Part shown: positions 34,041-42,421 of the stretch, piece after piece
How positions within the stretch are numbered: the stretch's first letter is position 1
Layout: the number at the start of each line of letters is the position of its first letter
Assembly (NCBI GenBank): GCA_031266875.1
Contig: JAISAE010000020.1
Location: 22,017 to 86,016 of the forward strand
Length of the DNA: 64,000 bases
Reading direction: 5' to 3'
Origin: Treponema sp.
GTDB taxonomy: Bacteria > Spirochaetota > Spirochaetia > Treponematales > Breznakiellaceae
Notes under the pieces: generated by a model
Databases searched by the model: none
What the model saw: only the letters and a program-made list of their open reading frames with translations
Told to the model about the DNA's origin: nothing
Position numbers and translations under genes: made by a program

Positions 34041-35408
34041 ATGAAAAAGCTTGTTTTAGGGCTTTTGGTCGCGGCTATCGTGGCAGGAAGCGTATTCGCG
34101 TCTGGCGCACAGACGTCAACAGGAGGAACGACGGCTGCCGCCTCTGACCTGCCTACCATTGACCAGTTAAGGCTGGGACAGGATTACACCGACCTGAACG
34201 TTACGATTCAGGTTAAAACCCACCGTACTGACATTGTTAGCACGGTGTTCCCGCGCTACATCGCCGACTTTCAGAAGATGTATCCCAACATCAAGATCGT
34301 GTACGAGGCAATTACTGACTATGCGGAGACCATCACTATGCGTTTGTCAACGCCAAACTGGGGCGACCTCTGCATGATCCCCACTACTATTGGTGTCAGT
34401 GAGCTTGAGAACTACTTTCAGCCACTTGGCGCGCTCACTACCCTCAGTCAGACCTATCAGTTTGCCGACAACCGTATGTTTAACAACACGGTTTACGGGC
34501 TGTCATCAACTAACAACGTGCAGGGAATTCTTTACAACAAGAGAATTTATCAGCAAGCCGGTATTAATCCACTGCCGAGAACGTCGAACGAGTTCCTCGC
34601 CGCGTTGCAGAAGATTAAGGACAATACCAGCGCTATTCCCCTCTACACCAACTTCGCGGCAGGCTGGACTATGGGCGCGTGGGACGCTTACATCAGTGGC
34701 AGCGCCACCGGCGATCCCAACTTCATGAACCAGATACTGCCCCACGCCGCAAATCCGTTCTCGGACCGCGGCGACGGTACTGGCCCTTATGCAGTGTACT
34801 CCGTGCTGTACGAGGCCATACGACGCGGCCTGGTCGAAGATGACCCCACTACCACCGACTGGGAGGGTAGTAAGGGCATGATGAACCGTGGCGAGATCGC
34901 CACAATGGTTCTGGGAAGCTGGGCAATTACCCAAATGCAGGAAGCTGGTCCGAATGTTGCGGACATTGGCTATATGCCCTTCCCCATCACGGTTAAGGGC
35001 AAGCAGTACGCTGGCGCCGGCGCTGACTACAACTACGGCGTGAACAAGAACTCGTCACGGAACGCCCGTATCGCCTCCATGCTCTACATCAAGTACCTCG
35101 TCGAACAGTCGAACTTCGACTATGACCAGGGCGGTATTCCCACGGTAAAAGGACGAGAGCCGCCGCCAACGCTTAGCGCCTTCGCTGGTATCGACTTGGT
35201 TGCCGATAATCCCGCGCTTCCCGGTGAGGAAGACCTGCTGGAACGCATCAAAACCCAGTCAGAGGTCGCCATTAACATGACCAACCAGCACGTTATAGAC
35301 ATCGCTGAAGCCGCTATTCGCGGCAACAAAACGCTCAAGGAGATCGTTGACGACTGGAATGCCCGCTGGTCCGCCGCCCAAAGAAGGTACAACGTAACGA
35401 TCAAGTAA
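34041..35408 (+). CDS. Sugar-binding protein (family 1), system 3 (manno-oligosaccharides?)
   Basis: A protein of 455 residues with GGAGG before the ATG. The signal peptide ends SVFASG without a lipobox Cys. The mature part is a standard family 1 solute-binding protein (FPRYIADFQKMYPNIKI, then GILYNKRIYQQAG, and a WTMGAWDAY region). Position between GH26 and two permeases followed by GH130 suggests manno-oligosaccharide binding; that is inferred from context only. Confidence 0.9.
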   Translation: MKKLVLGLLVAAIVAGSVFASGAQTSTGGTTAAASDLPTIDQLRLGQDYTDLNVTIQVKTHRTDIVSTVFPRYIADFQKMYPNIKIVYEAITDYAETITMRLSTPNWGDLCMIPTTIGVSELENYFQPLGALTTLSQTYQFADNRMFNNTVYGLSSTNNVQGILYNKRIYQQAGINPLPRTSNEFLAALQKIKDNTSAIPLYTNFAAGWTMGAWDAYISGSATGDPNFMNQILPHAANPFSDRGDGTGPYAVYSVLYEAIRRGLVEDDPTTTDWEGSKGMMNRGEIATMVLGSWAITQMQEAGPNVADIGYMPFPITVKGKQYAGAGADYNYGVNKNSSRNARIASMLYIKYLVEQSNFDYDQGGIPTVKGREPPPTLSAFAGIDLVADNPALPGEEDLLERIKTQSEVAINMTNQHVIDIAEAAIRGNKTLKEIVDDWNARWSAAQRRYNVTIK

Positions 35409-35421
35409 GATTAAGAAGAGA

Positions 35422-35459
35422 AAAGTAACCACGAAGCATACTGCCTTCGTGGTTACTTT
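35422..35459 (+). terminator. Intercistronic hairpin (attenuator / mRNA stabiliser)
   Basis: A perfect 15-bp stem, AAAGTAACCACGAAG and CTTCGTGGTTACTTT, with an 8-base loop, located between the binding-protein gene and the permease genes. Such structures keep binding-protein mRNA in excess over permease mRNA. The T-run is only partial, so it is probably a leaky terminator or stabiliser. Confidence 0.75.
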
Positions 35460-35484
35460 CAATCTGACACAAGGAGGCTGCCCT

Positions 35485-36456
35485 ATGAACCTGCGACGCT
35501 GGTTTATGAACATACGGCATCAGCAAATCGTGGTAACAGTTACGTTTATGCTCGCGCCGTTACTGTTATTGTTCCTGTTTACCTATTTTCCTTTCTTTAA
35601 CATGATACGTTTCAGTCTCTATGACATGAAGTACATCGGCAGGCGTACCTTCGTCGGCTTGCAGAACTACTTTGATGTCTTTACTCGCCCTGACATCTTT
35701 ACCTCACTGAGGCTCAGCCTCTACTATTTGCTGGCATCGTTTGTGCAGTTGGGGCTGGCGCTATTCTTTGCTACATTGCTCAGTTTCGGTATCCGGGGCG
35801 GCAATGTCTTCAAGGGCATTATCTTTTTTCCCTATCTCGTGAACGGTATTGCCATCGGCTTCATTTTCAAGTTCTTCTTTACCCGCGGCTTTGTGCTGGA
35901 TTCCTTACTGACAACGCTCGGCATCAGTCAGGCAAGCCTCCCATACTGGCTCCGCGACACTGATGTTAATAACTTCATGCTGGCGGCAACATCGGTGTGG
36001 CGCTATCTGGGACAAAACATGGTACTCTTCATCGGCGCGATTATGGCGGTTGACCCGCAGTTGTACGAAGCCGCTGACATCGACGGCGCTACCAGTTGGC
36101 ACAAGTTCTGGCATATCATCATGCCAAGCATACAGACCATTGTTGTTCTGAACCTCATCCTCTCGATTACTGGTTCTATCAGTGCCTTTGAGCCGCCTTA
36201 CGTTATCACCAACGGCACCTTTGACACTGGCACTTATTTTATCATTATGAACCGCCTCGCCCATGAGCTACAGCGCGTCGGCCTCGCGTCCGCAATGGCA
36301 GTAGTCCTGATGATGATCATTATCATCGTTACCTTGTTCCAAAAGCTCGTCTTTAGAGTCTTTTTTGAACCTGACGAAAACGGCTATACCTTTGGTGAAC
36401 GCCGCGCAATGAAGCGTCGTCTCGTAGTCGCCGGCAACAAAGGAGGCGCACTATGA
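35485..36456 (+). CDS. Sugar ABC permease 1 (MalF/UgpA type), system 3
   Basis: A protein of 323 residues starting at the ATG at 35485, preceded by AAGGAGG. Six membrane helices are visible, with the EAA loop LYEAADIDGATSWHKFWHIIMP. The early LLLFLFTYFPFFNMIRFSLYD segment fits CUT1 carbohydrate permeases. The stop overlaps the next start (ATGA). No ATPase gene is present. Confidence 0.92.
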   Translation: MNLRRWFMNIRHQQIVVTVTFMLAPLLLLFLFTYFPFFNMIRFSLYDMKYIGRRTFVGLQNYFDVFTRPDIFTSLRLSLYYLLASFVQLGLALFFATLLSFGIRGGNVFKGIIFFPYLVNGIAIGFIFKFFFTRGFVLDSLLTTLGISQASLPYWLRDTDVNNFMLAATSVWRYLGQNMVLFIGAIMAVDPQLYEAADIDGATSWHKFWHIIMPSIQTIVVLNLILSITGSISAFEPPYVITNGTFDTGTYFIIMNRLAHELQRVGLASAMAVVLMMIIIIVTLFQKLVFRVFFEPDENGYTFGERRAMKRRLVVAGNKGGAL

Positions 36457-37352
36457 GCGCGATTATAAGCGCAAAGAACGGCGCACGCGGCGCTTTGGCA
36501 ACAGGAAACAGCCTTGCTATCGTCAAAAAGGCGATACTGTTGATACTGCAATACGTGGCGTTGTGTTTCGTCGGCTTTGTGGCGCTGTATCCGCTGGTTT
36601 CCATCGTGATAACAGCGTTCAAGAGCGCCGAGGAGTACAGCACAACAACCGTGATGACCCCGCCCCAAACATGGGCATACTTCGACAACTTCACCACCGC
36701 GTGGAAGAGCGCCAATATGGGACTCGCTTTTGTTAATTCAGCGATTATCCTCATATTCGTGCTGGGCGGCTCAGTGCTGATAAGCTCAATGCTGGCCTTT
36801 GTGCTGAACCGTTTCAAGTTCCGTGGCAACGAGCTGATACGCAGCCTCTTTCTCCTGGCAGCGTTGGTTCCGGGTGTGGCAATGCAGGTAACCGTGTACC
36901 AAATCATGTATACACTTGGCTTTATCAACACAATGCACGGTTACATCATCCTCATGCTTGGCACTGACGTTATCTCCATCTACATCTTCCTACAGTTTTT
37001 CGTGAACCTGCCGGTATCGCTAGACGAGTCGGCAATCATCGACGGCTGCACTTACTTCGGCGTCTTCTTCAAGATACTGTTCCCCCTGCTCCAGCCCGCA
37101 ATCGTAACCTGTATGATCCTCAAAGGCGTTGGCACCTATAACGAATACTACATGGCGAACCTCTATCTACAAGACAAGAACCGCTTTTCGGTTGTGGCAA
37201 CGTCGCTGTACACCTTCACGGGACCTATGGGTAATCAGTATAATTTCATCTGCGCTGGCGTCATCATCACGATTATCCCGGCGCTCATCATCTTCATCCT
37301 GTGCCAAAAGCAAATCTACGCGGGTTTAGCCAACGGCGCGGTGAAAGGTTAA
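36453..37352 (+). CDS. Sugar ABC permease 2 (MalG/UgpE type), system 3
   Basis: A protein of 299 residues whose start overlaps the stop of permease 1. Six helices, EAA loop [22 protein letters not shown] (Gly-Cys in place of the usual Gly-Ala), and the C-terminus [12 protein letters not shown]. It forms the channel with permease 1. GH130 follows 35 bp downstream, probably in the same transcript. Confidence 0.92.
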   Translation: MSAIISAKNGARGALATGNSLAIVKKAILLILQYVALCFVGFVALYPLVSIVITAFKSAEEYSTTTVMTPPQTWAYFDNFTTAWKSANMGLAFVNSAIILIFVLGGSVLISSMLAFVLNRFKFRGNELIRSLFLLAALVPGVAMQVTVYQIMYTLGFINTMHGYIILMLGTDVISIYIFLQFFVNLPVSLDESAIIDGCTYFGVFFKILFPLLQPAIVTCMILKGVGTYNEYYMANLYLQDKNRFSVVATSLYTFTGPMGNQYNFICAGVIITIIPALIIFILCQKQIYAGLANGAVKG

Positions 37353-37387
37353 CATTTTATGCCGGTAAACCGGCGCAAGGAGTATTT

Positions 37388-38383
37388 ATGAGTATACAGT
37401 TAAAGAACGTGTCCGCCCTGCCAAACATTCCCTGGCAGGATGCGCCCAGCAAAGGCCGAAAAGAAGTGCTGTGGCGCTATTCAGGAAACCCCGTGATCCC
37501 ACGCGACCTTACCAAGCGGTCGAACAGCATCTTTAACAGCGCGGTAGTGCCTTTCAGAGGCGAATTCGCCGGCGTCTTCCGCTGCGACGACACAGCTCGC
37601 CGCATGAACATCTTCGCGGGCAAAAGCAAAGACGGCTTTTCGTGGAACATCAAAGACGACCCGATTGATTTCATCAAAACCGACCCGTCCCTGCCGGACT
37701 CCGAGTACAAGTACGACCCCCGCGTTGTCTTCATCGAAGACCGTTACTACATCATCTGGTGTAACGGCTACCATGGTCCCTGTATTGGTTTGGGTTACAC
37801 CGAGGACTTCGAGCAGTTCTACATCATGGAGAACGCGCTCATGCCCTACAACCGCAACGGCGTGCTTTTCCCTCGCAAAGTTCACGGCAACTTCGCCATG
37901 TACAGCCGCCCAAGCGATTCCGGCCATACGCCATTCGGCGACATCGTGTACTCCGAAAGCCCTGAGCTCACGTTCTGGGGTAAACACCGCCATGTCATGG
38001 CGCCTAATGGTTGGCAGAGTGCCTGGCAAAGCACCAAGATCGGCGCTGGCCCCGCGCCCATCGAAACCAGCGAAGGCTGGCTCCTGTTTTACCATGGCGT
38101 TCTCACCAGTTGTAACGGCTTTGTCTACAGCTTTGGCGCGGCATTACTGGACATTGATGAGCCGTGGAAGGTCATCGCCCGCAGTCGCCCCTACCTCATC
38201 AACCCCCGCGAAATCTACGAGTGTGTTGGCGACGTGCCTAATGTAACCTTCCCGTGTGCCTGCCTCGTTGACGGCGACACCGGTCGCCTCGCTATCTACT
38301 ACGGCTGTGCTGACACGGTTACGGGGCTGGTGTTTGGCCGCATTGATGAAGTCGTTGATTTCGTGAAAGAAAACAAGTGCTAA
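37388..38383 (+). CDS. GH130 beta-mannoside phosphorylase
   Basis: A protein of 331 residues starting at the ATG at 37388, with AAGGAG upstream; no signal peptide, so cytoplasmic. The five-bladed propeller pattern of GH130 is visible: [27 protein letters not shown] with candidate catalytic Asp near 110, and FYHG. These enzymes phosphorolyse beta-1,4-linked mannosides to mannose-1-phosphate, the expected fate of imported manno-oligosaccharides cut by GH26. The last 52 codons and the following 160 bp recur at 42080-42405. Confidence 0.9.
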   Translation: MSIQLKNVSALPNIPWQDAPSKGRKEVLWRYSGNPVIPRDLTKRSNSIFNSAVVPFRGEFAGVFRCDDTARRMNIFAGKSKDGFSWNIKDDPIDFIKTDPSLPDSEYKYDPRVVFIEDRYYIIWCNGYHGPCIGLGYTEDFEQFYIMENALMPYNRNGVLFPRKVHGNFAMYSRPSDSGHTPFGDIVYSESPELTFWGKHRHVMAPNGWQSAWQSTKIGAGPAPIETSEGWLLFYHGVLTSCNGFVYSFGAALLDIDEPWKVIARSRPYLINPREIYECVGDVPNVTFPCACLVDGDTGRLAIYYGCADTVTGLVFGRIDEVVDFVKENKC

Positions 38384-38550
38384 CGAAACCCGCGCCCTAA
38401 AGTAACATGAGTTCGGCGGGGACAAGACGCGCCTGTCATCCAGCACTGATCAGACAGACGATCAGTGCTGGATCGGACGCCGGTTCCACCTAGAACCGGG
38501 CGAGTGTGCAGACTTACTGTGGGGCGCTGTCGAACTCACATGAACTCACG
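38384..38550. repeat. Structured intergenic element, copy 1
   Basis: This about 160-bp element follows the GH130 stop and has a counterpart at 42236-42405. Its ends carry CATGAGTTCG and an imperfect inverted copy (TCGAACTCACATG). Inside is a perfect 14-bp hairpin at 38438-38473, arms ATCCAGCACTGATC and GATCAGTGCTGGAT. The flanks (CCCTAAAGTAACATGAGTT, CGCGCCTGTC, CCGGTTCCACCTAG) are conserved between copies whereas the hairpin stems differ in sequence but not in pairing. Confidence 0.75.
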
Positions 38551-38734
38551 TTAAAATAGTATGGCGAAGTAACAGGCTTAGGTATGGCGGTTAAGACACT
38601 AAGGTCTCTGACAACAACGTCTCCACCGTGTTCCCAGGTGGGCAACCAACAGAGGCCGAGGAAAGCAAGAGTTAGCGCGATTCTTGCTTAGATTGTCCAT
38701 GTCGCTTTTCTTTCACAAAATTTGAAAATTTTGC

Positions 38735-38765
38735 TTGACATATCCCTTTGGACTGGTTTTATAAT
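38735..38765 (+). promoter_or_regulatory. Sigma-70 promoter of ABC system 4
   Basis: Perfect TTGACA (38735-38740) and perfect TATAAT (38760-38765). The spacing is 19 bp, or 17 bp if the overlapping TTTATA is used. It lies about 75 bp before the binding-protein start codon. Confidence 0.72.
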
Positions 38766-38774
38766 TAATTTATT

Positions 38775-38810
38775 CATCAGTGTAGACTGATGCATCAGCG
38801 TAAGCTGGTG
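38775..38810 (+). promoter_or_regulatory. Two adjacent 18-bp inverted repeats (operator or leader hairpins)
   Basis: CATCAGTGTAGACTGATG and CATCAGCGTAAGCTGGTG follow one another without a gap, right after the -10 box. Each is an inverted repeat with arms CATCAG and CTGATG (CTGGTG in the second). A regulator dimer pair or two leader hairpins would both fit. Confidence 0.6.
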
Positions 38811-38837
38811 AAATCACTTTTTTGGAGGAGTTTCATC

Positions 38838-40170
38838 ATGATGAAACGTATTGTATCTTTGGTAAGCGCAATGCTTATCTTCGCCGTATCCTTTGGCTTT
38901 GCCAATGGGCAACAGGGGGGGGGGGGGGGGCTCCCAATCTAGCAAGGTTGTTTTCTGGACATCCCACGGACCACCCGATAATGGTGTATTAGAAAACATC
39001 GTCAAGGCGTACAACGCCACTAATCCGGCTGTACAAGTGGAGTTTGTGCAAGTTCCAGGGTCGGAAACTGATGTTACGAGCCTCATGACCGCTGTACGTG
39101 GTGGTACTGGACCTGATGTTTATATGCTTGACCGCTTTACTGTGGCACAACGTGCTTCTGATGGTCTACTTGAAGATCTTACCGTTGATCTCGCTAAACT
39201 CGATAGTAACCTCAAGAATAAATACCTCCCCTTCGCGTGGGAGGAAGCTCAGTACCGGAGTAAGACTTATGGGCTTCCTTTTGATACTGATACTCGCGGC
39301 CTTTTCTACAGGAAAGACCTGCTGCGTGAGGTCGGCGTTGATCCGGCTGAACTAGATAAGTCCAGTGGAAAGCCCATCACCCTTGCACGCTTGGAGGAAA
39401 TCGCTCGCCTCCTCGATAAAAAAGATGCGCAGGGCAACTATACCCGCATTGGCTTCATTCCCCAAGCGGAACAAGGCTGGCATTATACGTGGGGATTCCT
39501 GTTTGGTGGTTCTTTCGCCGACATGAAGGCCGGAAAAGTTACCCCAACAGACCCCGGCGTGGTAAAAGGCTTCCAGTATCTTTATGACTACAATCAACGA
39601 ATGGGTGTCAAAGAAGTACAGACCTTTATTTCCAGCTATATGCCCACCAACAATCCGCCCCAGCAGCACCCCTTCATCACCGGAAACCTTGCAATGACGG
39701 TAACAGGCGACTGGTTCATCAATACTATGCGCACTTACGCTCCTGAAATCGACTATGACATCACCTACATCCCTTCGGCGAATGCGGGTGACTCGCCTTC
39801 AACATGGGCCGGCGGGTGGAGCTTCGTAGTGCCTACCGGTTCTAAGAACAAAGAGGCGGCGATCAAATTCATTCACTGGGCGTGCGGTGCCGGAGGTCAG
39901 CGCATCTATACCCGCGACAGCGGCCATTGCCCCACACTCATTGAAATATCCAACGACGAGTCTATCTATACCGAAAAGCAGTCTTACTTCCGCCTCGCAC
40001 TCTCCTTCACCAAGAGCCGCCCATCCCTCCCGGTAGGCGCTCTGTACTGGGATGCCCTCTCAACCGCTCAGGATATGGTAGTGCAGAATGTGAAGCAGCC
40101 GCTTGAAGCCTTACAGCAAGCTGAACAACAGGTACAGCCCCAGCTCAATAAATTTTTGCCTCTACAGTAG
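38838..40170 (+). CDS. Sugar-binding protein, system 4, interrupted by a 16-G tract (frame off)
   Basis: Translation starts at the ATG at 38838 behind GGAGGAG and gives a signal peptide (MMKRIVSLVSAMLIFAVSFG). The frame then enters sixteen G residues (38915-38930) and stops at TAG 38940-38942. The mature binding protein (family 1; VVFWTSHGPPDNG onward to 40170) is in another frame, open across the G tract. One G fewer, or two more, would join them as QGGGGGSQSS. So the gene is either phase-variable through slippage and OFF here, or the tract length is a sequencing error. The rest of the protein (about 410 residues) looks intact. Confidence 0.82.
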
Positions 40171-40245
40171 GAAAAGACGTTTTATGTCGCTACGGTACCG
40201 TCGGGACAACGCGCATCGTAGCGGCGTAAAAATCCGCTCTGGTCA

Positions 40246-40279
40246 GGGGTGGTTTCAGAGTCGGAACTGCCCCTTTTTT
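40246..40279 (+). terminator. Intercistronic terminator/attenuator
   Basis: GGGG-tg-GTTTC, a 6-base loop, GGAAC-tg-CCCC, then TTTTTT. It lies between the binding-protein and permease genes of system 4 and, like the hairpin of system 3 at 35422, would lower permease relative to binding-protein mRNA. Confidence 0.72.
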
Positions 40280-40302
40280 ATGATTTTATTAAGGAGCGAA
40301 CT

Positions 40303-41202
40303 ATGACATTGACTCGATCAGTCAAGCGCAATCTGCGTAACGGGCTTTTGTTTATCTCACCATGGCTCATTGGCTTTCTCGTGTTGCAGATATATCCCAT
40401 CGGCTATTCCTTTTACCTCAGTATGACCGAATACAGCGGTATTGGAACGCCGAGGTTTTCAGGGTTAGCAAACTTCAAAGATATCTTCACCGATCCTCTC
40501 GTGCCTACAACCATCTACAACACGCTTTTTTATACCGCACTCGCGGTACCTATAGGTATCGTGGTCGCCATCGCGTTGGCTCTCGCCATGAATCAGAAAG
40601 TGCGGGAAGTTGCTGTGTATCGCGCCATTCTCTATCTGCCCTCAATTCTGCCAGCCTTCGCACTCGTATTCGTGTGGATACTGTTCACCAATCCTCAGTA
40701 CGGGCTTATGAATCGTCTGTTCGTGGCAATAGGGCTGCCCTTCATCGACTGGATAGGCGATCCACGCTTCACCAAGCCTTCGCTCGTGATACTTGCGCAG
40801 TATGGCGCGGGGGGACCGGCGCTCATCTTCCTCGCCTCGCTGCGGTCTATACCACGCGACCTGTATGAGTCAGCCGAGATAGATGGCGCCAGCGTATTCA
40901 GGCGCTTCTTTTCCATCACTCTACCCATGCTGACACCTATCATTCTATACCAACTCATCATGGGACTGTCAGGCGCACTGCAAGTCTTCACGCAGGCATT
41001 CATCATTTCGGGTGGCGCACGTGGCGGTACAGTGGGCTCGCAGAACTCGCTCTTCTTCTACGTGCTTTATATCTATCAGAATGCGTTTAAGTATTCGCGC
41101 ATGGGATACGCGGCCTGTCTTTCGGTCGTGTTTTTCGCCGTCAGCGTGGTGATTGCCATGGTGGTGTTCCGCTGGGGACGCAGTTGGGTCAACTACGATT
41201 AG
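40303..41202 (+). CDS. Sugar ABC permease 1 (MalF/UgpA type), system 4
   Basis: A protein of 299 residues starting at the ATG at 40303, with AAGGAG upstream. Six helices are visible; ISPWLIGFLVLQIYPIGYSF and LYLPSILPAFALVFVW are typical of CUT1 permeases. The EAA loop reads LYESAEIDGASVFRRFFSITLP. It is followed closely by permease 2. No ATPase gene is present. Confidence 0.92.
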   Translation: MTLTRSVKRNLRNGLLFISPWLIGFLVLQIYPIGYSFYLSMTEYSGIGTPRFSGLANFKDIFTDPLVPTTIYNTLFYTALAVPIGIVVAIALALAMNQKVREVAVYRAILYLPSILPAFALVFVWILFTNPQYGLMNRLFVAIGLPFIDWIGDPRFTKPSLVILAQYGAGGPALIFLASLRSIPRDLYESAEIDGASVFRRFFSITLPMLTPIILYQLIMGLSGALQVFTQAFIISGGARGGTVGSQNSLFFYVLYIYQNAFKYSRMGYAACLSVVFFAVSVVIAMVVFRWGRSWVNYD

Positions 41203-41211
41203 GAGGCTGTT

Positions 41212-42078
41212 ATGAACGATATAAAACGAGGCAGTATTCAACAGCAAAAAGCCCGGCGGGTAATCTACGAAAAGATCATACCGCGCACTGTGCTGGCGAT
41301 CATGTGCCTGCTATTCCTCATGCCGTACTACTGGATGATCGTTACCTCCCTCAAAGGGACGCAGGAACTCCGCGCCGCCCCGCCCACGCTCTTTCCCCGC
41401 GAGATTCATCCCGAACATTACGCGGAAGCGGTACAGTTCATCCCTTTTTTCCGCTACATGATGAACTCACTCACCATCGTGGTCTTCTGTGTGATTGGCG
41501 CCATATTCTCGAACTCGCTCATTTCGTATGGGTTCAGCCGCATTGACTGGCCCGGACGGGAGAAGCTGTTCTACATCGTGATCGCCACCATGTTTATCCC
41601 CTTTCCAGTCGTCTTAGTCGCCTTATTTGACATCTTCGCAAAATTCCGTTTGATTAACACGTTTTACCCGCTCACCATACCGGCCTATACTGGTTCGGCG
41701 CTCTACATCTTCATGATGCGGCAGTACCTCCTGACCATACCCAAGGAGCTTTCCGAGGCGGGTTTCATAGACGGCGCAAATGAGCTTGAGATTTTTGCGA
41801 AACTCATACTTCCCCTGATGAAACCAGTCATCGCGGTTGTAGCGATCTTCACGGCTTTGGGCGCGTGGAATGACTTCCTCGGTCCCCTTATTTACCTGCA
41901 AAACCAGCAGATGTACACCCTCTCGATAGGTCTACAATTCTTTAGGTCCCAGCATGAGGTTGAGTATAGCTTGCTCATGGCCGCCTCCACGCTCGTAGCG
42001 TTGCCGGTAGTCGTGATCTTCCTGTGCTTCCAGAAATTCTTTGTCGAAGGCATCACTATTGGCGCGGTAAAGGGCTAG
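41212..42078 (+). CDS. Sugar ABC permease 2 (MalG/UgpE type), system 4
   Basis: A protein of 288 residues, GGAGG upstream, 9 bp after permease 1. Six helices are visible, with the EAA loop LSEAGFIDGANELEIFAKLILP and the C-terminus KFFVEGITIGAVKG. Immediately after its stop the sequence becomes homologous to the 3' end of the GH130 gene. Confidence 0.92.
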   Translation: MNDIKRGSIQQQKARRVIYEKIIPRTVLAIMCLLFLMPYYWMIVTSLKGTQELRAAPPTLFPREIHPEHYAEAVQFIPFFRYMMNSLTIVVFCVIGAIFSNSLISYGFSRIDWPGREKLFYIVIATMFIPFPVVLVALFDIFAKFRLINTFYPLTIPAYTGSALYIFMMRQYLLTIPKELSEAGFIDGANELEIFAKLILPLMKPVIAVVAIFTALGAWNDFLGPLIYLQNQQMYTLSIGLQFFRSQHEVEYSLLMAASTLVALPVVVIFLCFQKFFVEGITIGAVKG

Positions 42079-42079
42079 A

Positions 42080-42235
42080 GGCGGCGTGCCTAACCTATGC
42101 TTCCCGTGCGCCTGCCTTGTTGAGGGCGACACCGGTCGCCTCGCCCTCTATTACGGCTGTGCCGGCACGATTATAGGGCTGGTATTTGGCCGCATTGATG
42201 AAGGCGCGGATTTCGTGAAAGAGAATACGTGCTAA
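42080..42235 (+). pseudogene. Remnant of a second GH130 gene (3' end only)
   Basis: One base after the permease stop an open 51-codon stretch begins that matches the C-terminus of the GH130 protein at 37388 (FPCACLVEGDTGRLALYYGC here against [20 protein letters not shown]). It ends at the equivalent stop codon. There is no start codon with a ribosome-binding site and the first five-sixths of the gene are missing. Homology continues into the following intergenic element. A GH130 gene probably once completed this operon, as it does system 3, and was deleted; recombination between paralogous loci is the other option. Confidence 0.85.
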
Positions 42236-42405
42236 CAACACCAGCGCCCTAAAGTAACATGAGTTTGGTAGGAACAAAACGCGCCTGTCATCATGTCCTG
42301 ATCACGCGGATGATCAGGCATGGATCAGGCGCCGGTTCCACCTAGTAATCGGGCAAGTGTGCGGACTTACTATGGGGCGCCATCGAACTCACATTAGATT
42401 AGCAG
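42236..42405. repeat. Structured intergenic element, copy 2
   Basis: Counterpart of 38384-38550, following the GH130 remnant. Shared blocks include CCCTAAAGTAACATGAGTT, CGCGCCTGTCATC, GCCGGTTCCACCTAG and TCGAACTCACAT. The central stem is different (CCTGATCA-cgcgga-TGATCAGG, extended by CATG pairing and GCGCCT with AGGCGC) but still forms a long hairpin. Confidence 0.75.
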
Positions 42406-42421
42406 TGTTTGTCTAACGCTT

